A stretch of DNA of 32,480 nt from CAYRML01 sp050942825 (GTDB lineage Bacteria > Bacillota > Dehalobacteriia > UBA4068). The notes beneath the pieces were generated by a model. The model was not told the origin of the DNA. It saw only the letters and a list, made by a program, of their open reading frames with translations, and searched no databases. The translations under genes were made by a program, and so were the position numbers. Below, one piece after another: positions 6,703 to 13,817 of this stretch. The stretch's first letter is position 1; each line of letters opens with the position of its first letter. Where the stretch lies: assembly GCA_050942825.1 (NCBI GenBank), contig JBMNOA010000018.1, positions 1 through 32,480 of the forward strand. The letters run 5' to 3'.

Positions 6703-9507
6703 CTAATCCAGCCATTTTCGTACATGTTCGGCAATCTCCTCATGGTCTGCACAAATGATCTCCATGTCCGGTAAAGAATCAATAAAATACCGTCCATAAA
6801 ATTTCTCTACGATTCTTTTGTCCAGAACACAAAATACGCCTTTATCATATCCTGAGCGAATCAGGCGACCAAACCCTTGCTTAAATCGAATAATCGATTG
6901 TGGCAGGCTGTACTCTTTAAAGCTGTTTATACCCTCTGCCTCCATCCTTTTTACACGGGCAGACAAAATTGGATTAGTAGGTGGCCAAAAAGGCAGGCGC
7001 ACTACGACCAGCAAAGAAAGGGCGCTGCCTACCACATCTATACCTTCCCAAAAACTGCTGGCACCAAGTATACAACATTTTTCTTCTTTTTTTAATCTTT
7101 GCAATAATTGATGGGGGTTGCCGTTTATACCGTGGGCCAAAACGTCAATCCCTTTTTGTGCTAGGGGCTGCTTAATACGATTATAAACCGCTTTCAATTG
7201 TGCATGGGAGGTAAAAAGGACAACAGCCCTGCCTGAAGAGGCCTCCAATAACTTTATTAGCGTGCACCCTATGGCATCTATACAAACGACTTCGCTTTCT
7301 TTGGTCCAATCAGGCAAATCTGTGCAAATCGTAAAAAGCGCCTGCTCAGAATAGAAAAAGGGCGAATTGACCTGCAATTCGATGGCCGGATCAGGCAAGA
7401 GGTCCAGACCAATATTTTTTTTGAAATAAGCAAAAGAACCTGCTGCGCTCAAAGTGGCGGAAGTCATGATCACAGAGGCTTTTTCCTTAAATAGGTTATC
7501 ATAAAGTATTTGACCCAGCTCTAAAGGTGCTATATGTAATGAAGGTAATTTATCTTCGGCAGCAAATTCCAACCATATTACATAATTATCATCATGATCC
7601 AGCCAGCTTTCTATAGTGTCGGCCATATTTCTTAATAAAGAAGCAATGACTTTTAGCTGATCTTTGGCCGGGACTTCCACTTTTGTTTGCAGCTCGGCTG
7701 CTGTCAAAAGATCCAAAAGGCTGAAAAGCGTTTTACTCTCTTGGCGCACCCGGCCATAAAGGTTTTGGCCCAGAGCCTCTAAATTTTGCCAATAAGAATC
7801 TTTATTATCTTTTTTTTCAATCAACAAACGGGCCGGATAATAGTCATTCGCCCTAGCTGCCTCATGATATGTACTTTTTATAAAACTAAAGAATTGTTGA
7901 GAACTTTCCAGGGTGCTTTGCAGCTCATCCTCTGCCTTAAGTAAATAATTTGCTACTTCTTCTTGATCTGACGAGAGAAAAAAGAGTTTTTCCGACTGTT
8001 TTTTGATCTGCTGCAAAACCCCTGAGGATTTGCCTTTTTCTCTCCTTTTCAGACGAGACAATATATTAAGTAGCGTATAAAAATCCACAGAGGCCGATAA
8101 TTGCTCCTCAGCTGCTTTCTCCAAATGATGGGCCTCATCAATTATCAGATATGATAAATTAGGCAAGACACCTTTCTCCATAGCGGCGTCAGCTACCAAA
8201 AGAGCATTATTGACTATGACTATATCGGCTGTTTCCGCCTGTCTGCGGCTTTGGCTCACAAAGCATTGTCCCTTACAAAAACGGCAGGCAGGGGCAACAC
8301 AATTCTCCTTGCCAGCAGATATTAACTGCCATTTCCAATTTTCAAAACGTCCCAGACCTAACTCTCCCCCATCACCGCTACTTGTTTGCTCAAGCCAAAC
8401 CAAGACCCTCATCAAAAAATAGCGCAGATTATCATCTGCATGGTGGTAGAAATAATAGAAGAGATTAAGACAAAGATAATTCCCGCGCCCTTTGAGTACA
8501 GCCGCCCGGAAGTCCTCCTTGATGATACCTTGTAATTGCGGTATTTCTTTTTTTAGCAGCTGTTCCTGCAAGCTGATTGTGTGAGTGCTGATACCTATCT
8601 GCTGGCCGGAGCGCAGTGAAAAAAGCACTGCAGGCAAAAGATATGCCAATGATTTTCCCGTACCTGTACCAGCTTCCGCCAGCAAAAACTGTCTATTATT
8701 AAAACTTTTGGCCACAGCCAAAGCCATTTCCAATTGTTGCGGTCTGGTCTCAAAACTTTCTATATGTTCTCCGCAAAGATCCTGAGAAGTCAAATATTTC
8801 TCTATCTCCTGTATATCCAACCGAAATTCTTCGTCTATGCAAGACTCTCTTTTTTTCTGCTGCTTTGGCTCTTTTTTTACTCCAGGCAGGCCTTCCCAAG
8901 CAGCATCTTGATCGACCTGGGGGTCTTTTAAGGCTTCTTGAATCAGTAATCGGCCCAAAGCGCTATCATCTTCTTTGGCTAATTCCAGTATCCCCCGCTT
9001 CAGAGGCCAACTAAAGCGAGAAAATTGTTGCAAACAGAGACAGAAAAGCTCCGCCGTAGCTTTGGCATCAGACAGAGAGCGATGAGCATCTTTATTACTG
9101 ATTCCTAAATAGCGGCAAAGATAGTCTAATGAATAAGTACCTGCCGTAGGAAATACAATCTGAGCCAGAATGATACTATCTATCCAATCATTTTCCATCT
9201 GAAGATATTTTTCCAAAAAACTGCGGTCAAAAGAAGCATTGTGAGCTATGATGATGTCATTGCCGATAAAATTTTGAAAATCAGGGATTATTTGCTCGAT
9301 CAGCGGCTGATCTGCCAACATTACATCTATTATGCCAGTAAGTGCCGTAATTTCGGCGGCAAGAGGCATTTGCGGATTGACCAAAAAAGAGAATTCTTCT
9401 CTGATGATTCCTCTATGGATCTTTACAGCCGATATTTCGATAATTTTATTATTCTGAGGGTCCAAACCCGTTGTTTCCAAATCAACTACTACATAATTTG
9501 CGGCCAT
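6703..9507 (-). CDS. dinG: DinG-family ATP-dependent helicase with N-terminal exonuclease domain
   Basis: A 934-residue superfamily 2 helicase. Residues 1-170 form a DnaQ-like 3'-5' exonuclease domain (VVDLETTGLD, HNASFDRSFL, HRSLSDAKATAEL). The helicase part follows: Walker A AGTGTGKS near residue 280, DEAH in IIDEAHHLEKA near 455, and a C-terminal motif containing SFWEGIDVVG and QGFGRLIRS. Cys346 (NYLC) and a cluster Cys403, 408, 411 and 415 lie between the Walker motifs, where XPD/DinG proteins bind an iron-sulfur cluster. Such enzymes unwind DNA with 5'-3' polarity in repair. The ATG at 9546 has no Shine-Dalgarno; that at 9507 has GGTGG 5 nt away and starts directly at the exonuclease domain. 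Confidence 0.9.
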   Translation of the reverse strand: MAANYVVVDLETTGLDPQNNKIIEISAVKIHRGIIREEFSFLVNPQMPLAAEITALTGIIDVMLADQPLIEQIIPDFQNFIGNDIIIAHNASFDRSFLEKYLQMENDWIDSIILAQIVFPTAGTYSLDYLCRYLGISNKDAHRSLSDAKATAELFCLCLQQFSRFSWPLKRGILELAKEDDSALGRLLIQEALKDPQVDQDAAWEGLPGVKKEPKQQKKRESCIDEEFRLDIQEIEKYLTSQDLCGEHIESFETRPQQLEMALAVAKSFNNRQFLLAEAGTGTGKSLAYLLPAVLFSLRSGQQIGISTHTISLQEQLLKKEIPQLQGIIKEDFRAAVLKGRGNYLCLNLFYYFYHHADDNLRYFLMRVLVWLEQTSSGDGGELGLGRFENWKWQLISAGKENCVAPACRFCKGQCFVSQSRRQAETADIVIVNNALLVADAAMEKGVLPNLSYLIIDEAHHLEKAAEEQLSASVDFYTLLNILSRLKRREKGKSSGVLQQIKKQSEKLFFLSSDQEEVANYLLKAEDELQSTLESSQQFFSFIKSTYHEAARANDYYPARLLIEKKDNKDSYWQNLEALGQNLYGRVRQESKTLFSLLDLLTAAELQTKVEVPAKDQLKVIASLLRNMADTIESWLDHDDNYVIWLEFAAEDKLPSLHIAPLELGQILYDNLFKEKASVIMTSATLSAAGSFAYFKKNIGLDLLPDPAIELQVNSPFFYSEQALFTICTDLPDWTKESEVVCIDAIGCTLIKLLEASSGRAVVLFTSHAQLKAVYNRIKQPLAQKGIDVLAHGINGNPHQLLQRLKKEEKCCILGASSFWEGIDVVGSALSLLVVVRLPFWPPTNPILSARVKRMEAEGINSFKEYSLPQSIIRFKQGFGRLIRSGYDKGVFCVLDKRIVEKFYGRYFIDSLPDMEIICADHEEIAEHVRKWLD

Positions 9508-9576
9508 TTTCCCACCTGCTCTATCATATCGTTTGTCCTCAATCATACCATAATTTTAGCTCTTACTCAATAAATA

Positions 9577-9605
9577 TTGACTTGATTTGATATTTAAGTT
9601 AAAAT
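9577..9605 (+). promoter_or_regulatory. Promoter of tRNA-Arg
   Basis: TTGACT (9577-9582) and TAAAAT (9600-9605) are separated by 17 bp on the plus strand, a good sigma-A match. The expected transcript start is about 10 nt before the tRNA 5' end at 9623. It also lies in the divergent gap in front of dinG. Confidence 0.65.
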
Positions 9606-9622
9606 TAATAGATGTCTAATAT

Positions 9623-9697
9623 GCGCCCGTAGCTCAGTGGATAGAGCACCGGCCTCCGGAGCCGGGAGCGTAGGTTCAATTCCTATCGGGCGTACCA
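9623..9697 (+). tRNA. tRNA-Arg (anticodon CCG)
   Basis: A complete cloverleaf can be folded. The acceptor is GCGCCCG with CGGGCGT (closing G-U pair); the D arm is GCTC/GAGC. The anticodon stem CCGGC/GCCGG carries the loop CTCCGGA, so the anticodon is CCG and it reads CGG. The T arm contains GGTTCAATTCC. The discriminator is A and the CCA end is encoded. It has its own promoter and is not clustered with other tRNAs. Confidence 0.95.
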
Positions 9698-9709
9698 GCA
9701 GGCTGAACC

Positions 9710-9758
9710 TGCACGCAAGTAACGCACCTCACTTTGTGGGGTGCGTTACTTGCGTGCA
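9710..9758 (+). repeat. Very stable GC-rich hairpin downstream of tRNA-Arg
   Basis: The 18-nt arm at 9711-9728 (GCACGCAAGTAACGCACC) is the exact reverse complement of 9740-9757. One outer A-T pair and four inner pairs (one G-U) extend the stem to about 23 bp with a three-base loop TTT. A small GCAGG/CCTGC hairpin (9698-9712) overlaps its base, and GCTGA/TCAGC (9764-9781) follows. The segment is clearly richer in GC than its surroundings. No T run follows, so it is not a textbook terminator; it may end or process the tRNA transcript, or be a palindromic mobile element. Confidence 0.7.
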
Positions 9759-10023
9759 CCTGCGCTGAAAGTTCCATCAGCATCACCAGCTCTGACGATA
9801 ATAATAGAAGTCTTTACTGAAGAGCTTTTACTTCATACATAAAACTTCAAAATTATAGCCCGTTTATGGCTTTATGGAAAAAAAAGATTGTATATTTATT
9901 CGCTCAATAATGAGCAAAACAGCTTGTTAGACAATAATAAAAATTTTTTTGCAGGTGATATAATAGCCAATATTTTAATATAAATACTGAAGATAATTTA
10001 TTTTTATGAAAGGCGATGAAGTC
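9759..10023. other. Non-coding stretch between the hairpin and the small membrane protein gene
   Basis: Apart from the GCTGA/TCAGC hairpin at its left edge, I see only weak short inverted repeats (for example GCTCA/TGAGC near 9902). An extended -10 promoter lies at 9956-9964, where TGATATAAT matches TGnTATAAT; no convincing -35 goes with it. That promoter would give a leader of about 50 nt for the small gene that follows. No ORF here has a ribosome binding site. Confidence 0.5.
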
Positions 10024-10188
10024 ATGAAAATCATGCTCTTTGGTATATCAATAAGCTTATTTGGTATTGCTTGGATATTAGCCTGCAGTGGATGTTGCAG
10101 CGGGGCAGCAATTACACCCGGATATTTCGTTTCATTAGCCGGTTTACTGGTAGCTTTGGTAGGATTAATAAAAAGAGATCGTAAATGA
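10024..10188 (+). CDS. Small two-helix membrane protein, function unknown
   Basis: A 54-residue protein with two hydrophobic segments, IMLFGISISLFGIAWILAC and YFVSLAGLLVALVGLI, joined by a Gly/Cys-rich turn (CSGCCSG) and ending in the basic tail KRDRK. I do not recognise the family. The in-frame ATG at 10006 has no ribosome binding site; that at 10024 has AAAGG about 10 nt upstream and is preferred. Support for a real gene comes from an extended -10 promoter (9956-9964), the membrane-protein composition and a strong terminator 40 bp after the stop. The antisense ORF over the same bases looks like a shadow. Confidence 0.6.
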   Translation: MKIMLFGISISLFGIAWILACSGCCSGAAITPGYFVSLAGLLVALVGLIKRDRK

Positions 10189-10227
10189 TAGCATACGATA
10201 GATATCGCTTGAATTCTCTTGACCAAT

Positions 10228-10260
10228 AAAAAAGCAAAGGCTTAAAGCCTTTGCTTTTTT
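10228..10260. terminator. Bidirectional terminator
   Basis: GCAAAGGC (10234-10241) pairs with GCCTTTGC (10247-10254), with flanking A6 and T6 runs. It lies between two convergent genes, the small membrane protein (+) and the nitrilase-family gene (-), and can serve both. Confidence 0.85.
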
Positions 10261-10271
10261 AGATTCCTGAC

Positions 10272-11075
10272 TTATATTTGACTATCGTCGATCTCATCCA
10301 AGATAGCTCGCCTGTCCCCAAAGACATCAATTTTTTGGTTTTCTTCCTCCAGCATGGAGAGATCCAGTTCCGCAACGAAGGCGCCACTTTTATCTTTAGC
10401 ATCAACCACAATACGTCCCCAAGGATTGATAATAAGAGATGCTCCGTTATATTCTAGGCCGTTGATATCGGTACCAGTACGGTTTGCGGACATAACAAAA
10501 CATTGGTTTTCTATAGCCCTGGCCTGACAAAGAATACGCCAATCAGTTTCTCTCGAGGTGGGCCATTGGGCCGGAATCGTCAATAATCTAGCCCCTCGCA
10601 TCACCAAATTACGGGCAAATTCCGGAAAACGCAGATCATAACAAACCATCATACCGACAGTAAACCAAGGGGTTTGGGTAAGGACCCATTCACCACCCGG
10701 AGAAAAATACTTATGCTCCTCTAAACCCAGAGAAAACAGGTGTACCTTGCGATATTTAGACACGATATTTCCTTCTTGATTTATAGCAAAGGAGGTGTTA
10801 AAAAATTTACCGTCTTTTTTCTCACCGATAGAGCCGCCGATAATAAAAAGATTATTTTTTTTAGCCAATTTTTGCAACATTCTTATGCTGGAACCTCTTG
10901 AAGTTTCGGCCAGCTCACTTAGACGGTCAAGAGCATAACCGCAATTCCATAATTCTGGCAAAAGAACCAGTTCAGCACCTTGTTCGGCAGCCTGGATAAT
11001 TAGATCAGAAGCTTTTTTCCTGTTTCCTTCTACATCCCCTGACTGAATATTAAACTGTAAAACGGCAGCTTTCAT
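10272..11075 (-). CDS. Carbon-nitrogen hydrolase (nitrilase superfamily, omega-amidase-like)
   Basis: A 267-residue cytosolic amidase of the nitrilase superfamily. The Glu-Lys-Cys triad is visible: Glu41 in LLPELW, Lys110 in YRKVHLF and Cys145 in MVCYDLRFPE. Overall form resembles the omega-amidase (NIT2/YafV) branch, which hydrolyses alpha-keto-glutaramate-type or deaminated-glutathione-type amides, but substrate cannot be decided from sequence alone. The start has a strong Shine-Dalgarno (AAGGAGG). Its ATG overlaps the end of the HAD gene by 4 bp, so the two are translationally coupled at the end of a dnaD-dnaI-HAD-amidase run. A bidirectional terminator follows. Confidence 0.85.
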   Translation of the reverse strand: MKAAVLQFNIQSGDVEGNRKKASDLIIQAAEQGAELVLLPELWNCGYALDRLSELAETSRGSSIRMLQKLAKKNNLFIIGGSIGEKKDGKFFNTSFAINQEGNIVSKYRKVHLFSLGLEEHKYFSPGGEWVLTQTPWFTVGMMVCYDLRFPEFARNLVMRGARLLTIPAQWPTSRETDWRILCQARAIENQCFVMSANRTGTDINGLEYNGASLIINPWGRIVVDAKDKSGAFVAELDLSMLEEENQKIDVFGDRRAILDEIDDSQI

Positions 11076-11791
11076 AAAATTACCTCCTTATCATGTGGAA
11101 TATTATCGAGTAATATATTACGACATGAGAGTAAATCCTTGGTCTGATGATAACCTCCGATAGAGGCGGCAGATTCATAGTCCCAGCAATCAACTTGTAC
11201 ATGAATGGCTTTTAGTCCAGCTAAAAGTGCCGGATTAATATCAGAACGCAAGCTGTTGCCCACAGACCAACTGGCTTCTTTTTTGATGCTTTTTTTTGTA
11301 ATCAATTGCATATAATGGAATTGCTTTTTTGCTTTGACTATTTTATAATCATCAAAATAGCGCAAAAGACCGCTTTTCTCCATGCGTTCCTTCTGCGTCT
11401 TTTTATCCCCCTGGGTCATCATATAGAGTTTATAGTGAGCCGATAATTCCTTGAGCAGTTCCTCGGCACCGGGCACTATAACAGGCGTAATTTCGTAAAC
11501 CTGCCAGCCGATATCCGCGCATAGTTCTGCTATCTTCAAATCGGCCTGTTGATTCTTTTTTCGGCAATAATAAAGATAGGTCTGTCGCAAAGCATTAGGA
11601 AAACAATCTTTGGCCAGACCGCCGGCTTTTTTGACATTGGCAATATCTAGATGATTCAGAACATCTGCCAAGCGCTCATCTGCCAAATTCAATTCGAACA
11701 TCAGGTCATAAAATCTATCTTTAGCATTATTGAAGATATCATTAGTATATACCAGGGTATCATCAAAATCAAATATTATAGCTTTTTCCAC
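11072..11791 (-). CDS. HAD-family hydrolase
   Basis: A 239-residue haloacid-dehalogenase-type phosphatase. Motif I is FDFDDT near the N-terminus (nucleophile DxD), motif II is the Thr in MMTQGDKKTQ, and motifs III/IV are in KKEASWSVGNSLRSD. An alpha-helical cap lies between motifs I and II. The substrate is unknown. The start appears to be GTG at 11791, immediately before the motif I strand; the nearest GGAG is rather far away (about 13 nt), so translation may depend on the upstream dnaI-like gene, 25 bp before it. Its stop overlaps the amidase start. Confidence 0.82.
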   Translation of the reverse strand: MEKAIIFDFDDTLVYTNDIFNNAKDRFYDLMFELNLADERLADVLNHLDIANVKKAGGLAKDCFPNALRQTYLYYCRKKNQQADLKIAELCADIGWQVYEITPVIVPGAEELLKELSAHYKLYMMTQGDKKTQKERMEKSGLLRYFDDYKIVKAKKQFHYMQLITKKSIKKEASWSVGNSLRSDINPALLAGLKAIHVQVDCWDYESAASIGGYHQTKDLLSCRNILLDNIPHDKEVIL

Positions 11792-11816
11792 TTAATTATA
11801 AAAACTCCATTATATT

Positions 11817-12578
11817 TTAATCCTGATTTTTCATGCGCAGGTCCATATCGCAATGCAAGCGGTAAACATCACATATTTCCATAATGCGGGAAACAGTGCG
11901 GCTGTCTATGACATTATTCAATTGGTCAATGGAAAGGTTACTGGTGATCACACAAGGTAATTGATGGTTAAGGCGATAATTGATCAGAGTAAAGATTTTG
12001 TTTTTGGTCCAATCACTGAAATTATGGGCGCCTAGATCATCTAATATAAGTACGGGCACATTGGCTGCTTTGTTCATCAACTGACTTTCATTACTTTGGC
12101 TGTCATTTTGATAGGTGTAGCGTAGTTGCTCCAAAAATTCCGGCACAACTAAAAAGAGCGTATCCACATCGTTTTCTAATAATTTATTAGCTATGGCAGC
12201 AGCTAAAAAAGTCTTTCCCCTGCCCACATCACCCTCAAAAAGCAGCCCCCGGCTGGTTTTGCCGGCTATTTGGCAAGCCACAAAATCCTTGGCGGCATTC
12301 AAAGCCTTATTTGCCAGCACTCTATAACTGGCACCCTGCTCCACCTTCAGATATTCAGGATAGTATTGCAATTTAAAAGTGGCAAAAGTTTTTTCTAACA
12401 GAGCAGCCGAAAGACCTGCCTTAGCTTTTCTTTTTGCTAATAACTGCTCATTGCGGCAACTGCAGGCAGCCGCTTGGTCATCAATAATACGCCAACCGGT
12501 ATCACGGCAGAGAGGGCATTGATAATTTTCCTCTTGTGGTTTATGGGACCAAAATCCCCGTGGATTGATTTTTTCCAT
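11817..12578 (-). CDS. DnaI/DnaC-type replicative helicase loader (AAA+ ATPase)
   Basis: A 253-residue ATPase. The N-terminal zinc-binding motif CPLCRDTGW with ACSC is followed by Walker A GDVGRGKT and Walker B VLILDDLG, then SRTVSRIME near the C-terminus. This matches the primosomal DnaI/DnaC-like family that loads the replicative helicase onto single-stranded DNA. The upstream ATG at 12590 lacks a ribosome binding site, whereas the ATG at 12578 has GGAG at a 6-nt spacing. It lies 34 bp after dnaD, its functional partner, in the same direction. IstB-type transposase helpers share the fold, but no transposase is present, so helicase loading is the better reading. Confidence 0.87.
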   Translation of the reverse strand: MEKINPRGFWSHKPQEENYQCPLCRDTGWRIIDDQAAACSCRNEQLLAKRKAKAGLSAALLEKTFATFKLQYYPEYLKVEQGASYRVLANKALNAAKDFVACQIAGKTSRGLLFEGDVGRGKTFLAAAIANKLLENDVDTLFLVVPEFLEQLRYTYQNDSQSNESQLMNKAANVPVLILDDLGAHNFSDWTKNKIFTLINYRLNHQLPCVITSNLSIDQLNNVIDSRTVSRIMEICDVYRLHCDMDLRMKNQD

Positions 12579-12612
12579 ATTATACTCCATATAGCGATTA
12601 ATAATCCAGATA

Positions 12613-13389
12613 CTAGGGCTTTAATATCTTATCATAAATAGCGCTGTATTCACATTTGGGCGCCGCTTTTTTCTGATTTTTGTTATAGGATGTCTTTCTG
12701 TGGTAAGAATAATTATCTTTGGCCTGTATTTCCGCTATGGTATGCAGATTCTGGCTTTTCCAGCTTACAAGTATTTTATCGATATAATTGAAATAAGGTT
12801 TTCCTTGCAGGACAGCTCTTTTTAGGGCCTCTTTGATTAACTCTGGTGAGAATTTATCCTCATCAAACCATTTGGCGATTTTTTCGCTTTCTATAGGAGA
12901 AAGTCCTCTGCCCAATTCCCTTTCAAACATTTTATATGTAACGGCAAAGTCCTGCCTTAGGGTTTTGCCGATTTCTTTTTTACAGCTAATAACAGTCTTT
13001 ATTGGTTTTTTTAAGCTTTTAGAGCAACTTTTTTCATAACACCAAATCTCCCATAGCTGATGAAAAAAGCCTTGTAGAGAATAATAGCCTTCACCGGCTT
13101 CATTATCCGCTGAGATCAGGCCTTTATTGCTAAAAAGTTCCAACATTTCTTCTACCTTATGATTGTCATCGGCAAATGCTGCTTTTATATCTTCCAGATT
13201 AAAGTATGGAAGGTTTTTTGTCTGCATCAAAAGGCGCAAAAAAAAGACCAGCTCTGAATCACTAAGAGCTAATTGGGAATAGTTTTGCAATAATAGATCC
13301 GGCACCGCCGTTGTCTGGGTCAGAAATTCTTGTACAAAGTGAAAGTAGTTTGATATTAATTTGTGGTCCTTTTGCTTCATATTAGGCAA
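12613..13389 (-). CDS. dnaD: DnaD-domain primosomal protein
   Basis: A 258-residue protein with an N-terminal winged-helix-like region (about residues 25-110) and a C-terminal DnaB_2/DnaD domain that includes YKMFERELGRGLSPIE and the conserved end motif YIDKILVSWK (about residues 200-210). DnaD-type proteins act in replication restart and initiation, remodelling DNA before helicase loading. A basic tail rich in Lys, Asn and Tyr follows. The start is TTG, spaced about 7-8 nt from a run of six G; the next ATG, three codons later, is too far from it. A weak promoter (TTGTTT, 16 bp, TACTAA) can be seen at 13412-13439. The adjacent dnaI-like gene supports the assignment. Confidence 0.85.
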   Translation of the reverse strand: MPNMKQKDHKLISNYFHFVQEFLTQTTAVPDLLLQNYSQLALSDSELVFFLRLLMQTKNLPYFNLEDIKAAFADDNHKVEEMLELFSNKGLISADNEAGEGYYSLQGFFHQLWEIWCYEKSCSKSLKKPIKTVISCKKEIGKTLRQDFAVTYKMFERELGRGLSPIESEKIAKWFDEDKFSPELIKEALKRAVLQGKPYFNYIDKILVSWKSQNLHTIAEIQAKDNYSYHRKTSYNKNQKKAAPKCEYSAIYDKILKP

Positions 13390-13554
13390 GCTTTATCCCC
13401 CCAACCTCTATTTAGTATCATAAAGCTTTCCATAAACAATTTCTACATAAGTTGTCATTATCCTACAAGCAAAATAAAAAAGCCTCTTTGATGTAAAAAA
13501 GCTATCAGTTATCAGCCTATTTAAAAAAGTAACTAGCCTTTATACAATTAATAG
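13390..13554. other. Non-coding gap between dnaD and the tRNA promoter
   Basis: About 165 bp of AT-rich sequence containing the weak dnaD promoter candidate at 13412-13439 (minus strand). I see no gene and no convincing terminator. Confidence 0.5.
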
Positions 13555-13584
13555 TTGACATTTCACTTGGTTATTGTTTATAAT
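13555..13584 (+). promoter_or_regulatory. Promoter of the tRNA-Pro/tRNA-Gln operon
   Basis: Perfect consensus hexamers TTGACA (13555-13560) and TATAAT (13579-13584), 18 bp apart, on the plus strand. The first tRNA begins 18 nt after the -10. Confidence 0.85.
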
Positions 13585-13602
13585 AATTCTTGTTGTTGAT
13601 TA

Positions 13603-13679
13603 CGGGATGTAGCGCAGCTTGGTAGCGCACTTGATTTGGGATCAAGGGGTCGCAGGTTCAAATCCTGTCGTCCCGACCA
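13603..13679 (+). tRNA. tRNA-Pro (anticodon TGG)
   Basis: The acceptor CGGGATG pairs with CGTCCCG (one G-U). The anticodon stem CTTGA/TCAAG holds the loop TTTGGGA, giving anticodon TGG. The T loop is GGTTCAAATCC and the CCA end is encoded. It is first in a two-tRNA operon, 22 bp before tRNA-Gln. Confidence 0.96.
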
Positions 13680-13701
13680 CAACAGTCTCTGTTATTGATA
13701 T

Positions 13702-13776
13702 TGGGGTGTAGCCAAGTGGTAAGGCATCGGTTTTTGGCACCGACATGCGTTGGTTCGAATCCAGCCTCCCCAGCCA
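13702..13776 (+). tRNA. tRNA-Gln (anticodon TTG)
   Basis: The acceptor is TGGGGTG with CTCCCCA, with one apparent T-T mismatch at the sixth pair. The anticodon stem TCGGT/ACCGA carries the loop TTTTGGC, so the anticodon is TTG. The T loop is GGTTCGAATCC, the discriminator is G and CCA is encoded. It is second in the operon and is followed at once by a terminator. Confidence 0.94.
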
Positions 13777-13777
13777 T

Positions 13778-13807
13778 AAAAAGCACAGCTTTTAGCTGTG
13801 CTTTTTT
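13778..13807. terminator. Bidirectional terminator after tRNA-Gln
   Basis: GCACAGCT (13783-13790) pairs with AGCTGTGC (13794-13801), with a 3-nt loop and flanking A5/T6 runs. It ends the tRNA operon (+) and the convergent phosphofructokinase gene (-). Confidence 0.88.
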
Positions 13808-13817
13808 ACTATGTTAT

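Noticed and set aside
9876..9932. 18-codon ORF upstream of the small membrane protein
   Set aside because: No ribosome binding site and Lys/Ile-rich random-looking sequence.
9975..10226. 83-codon minus-strand ORF over the small membrane protein gene
   Set aside because: It runs through the region of the opposite promoter, lacks a ribosome binding site and starts at the terminator edge; the plus-strand frame has promoter, terminator and membrane-protein composition.
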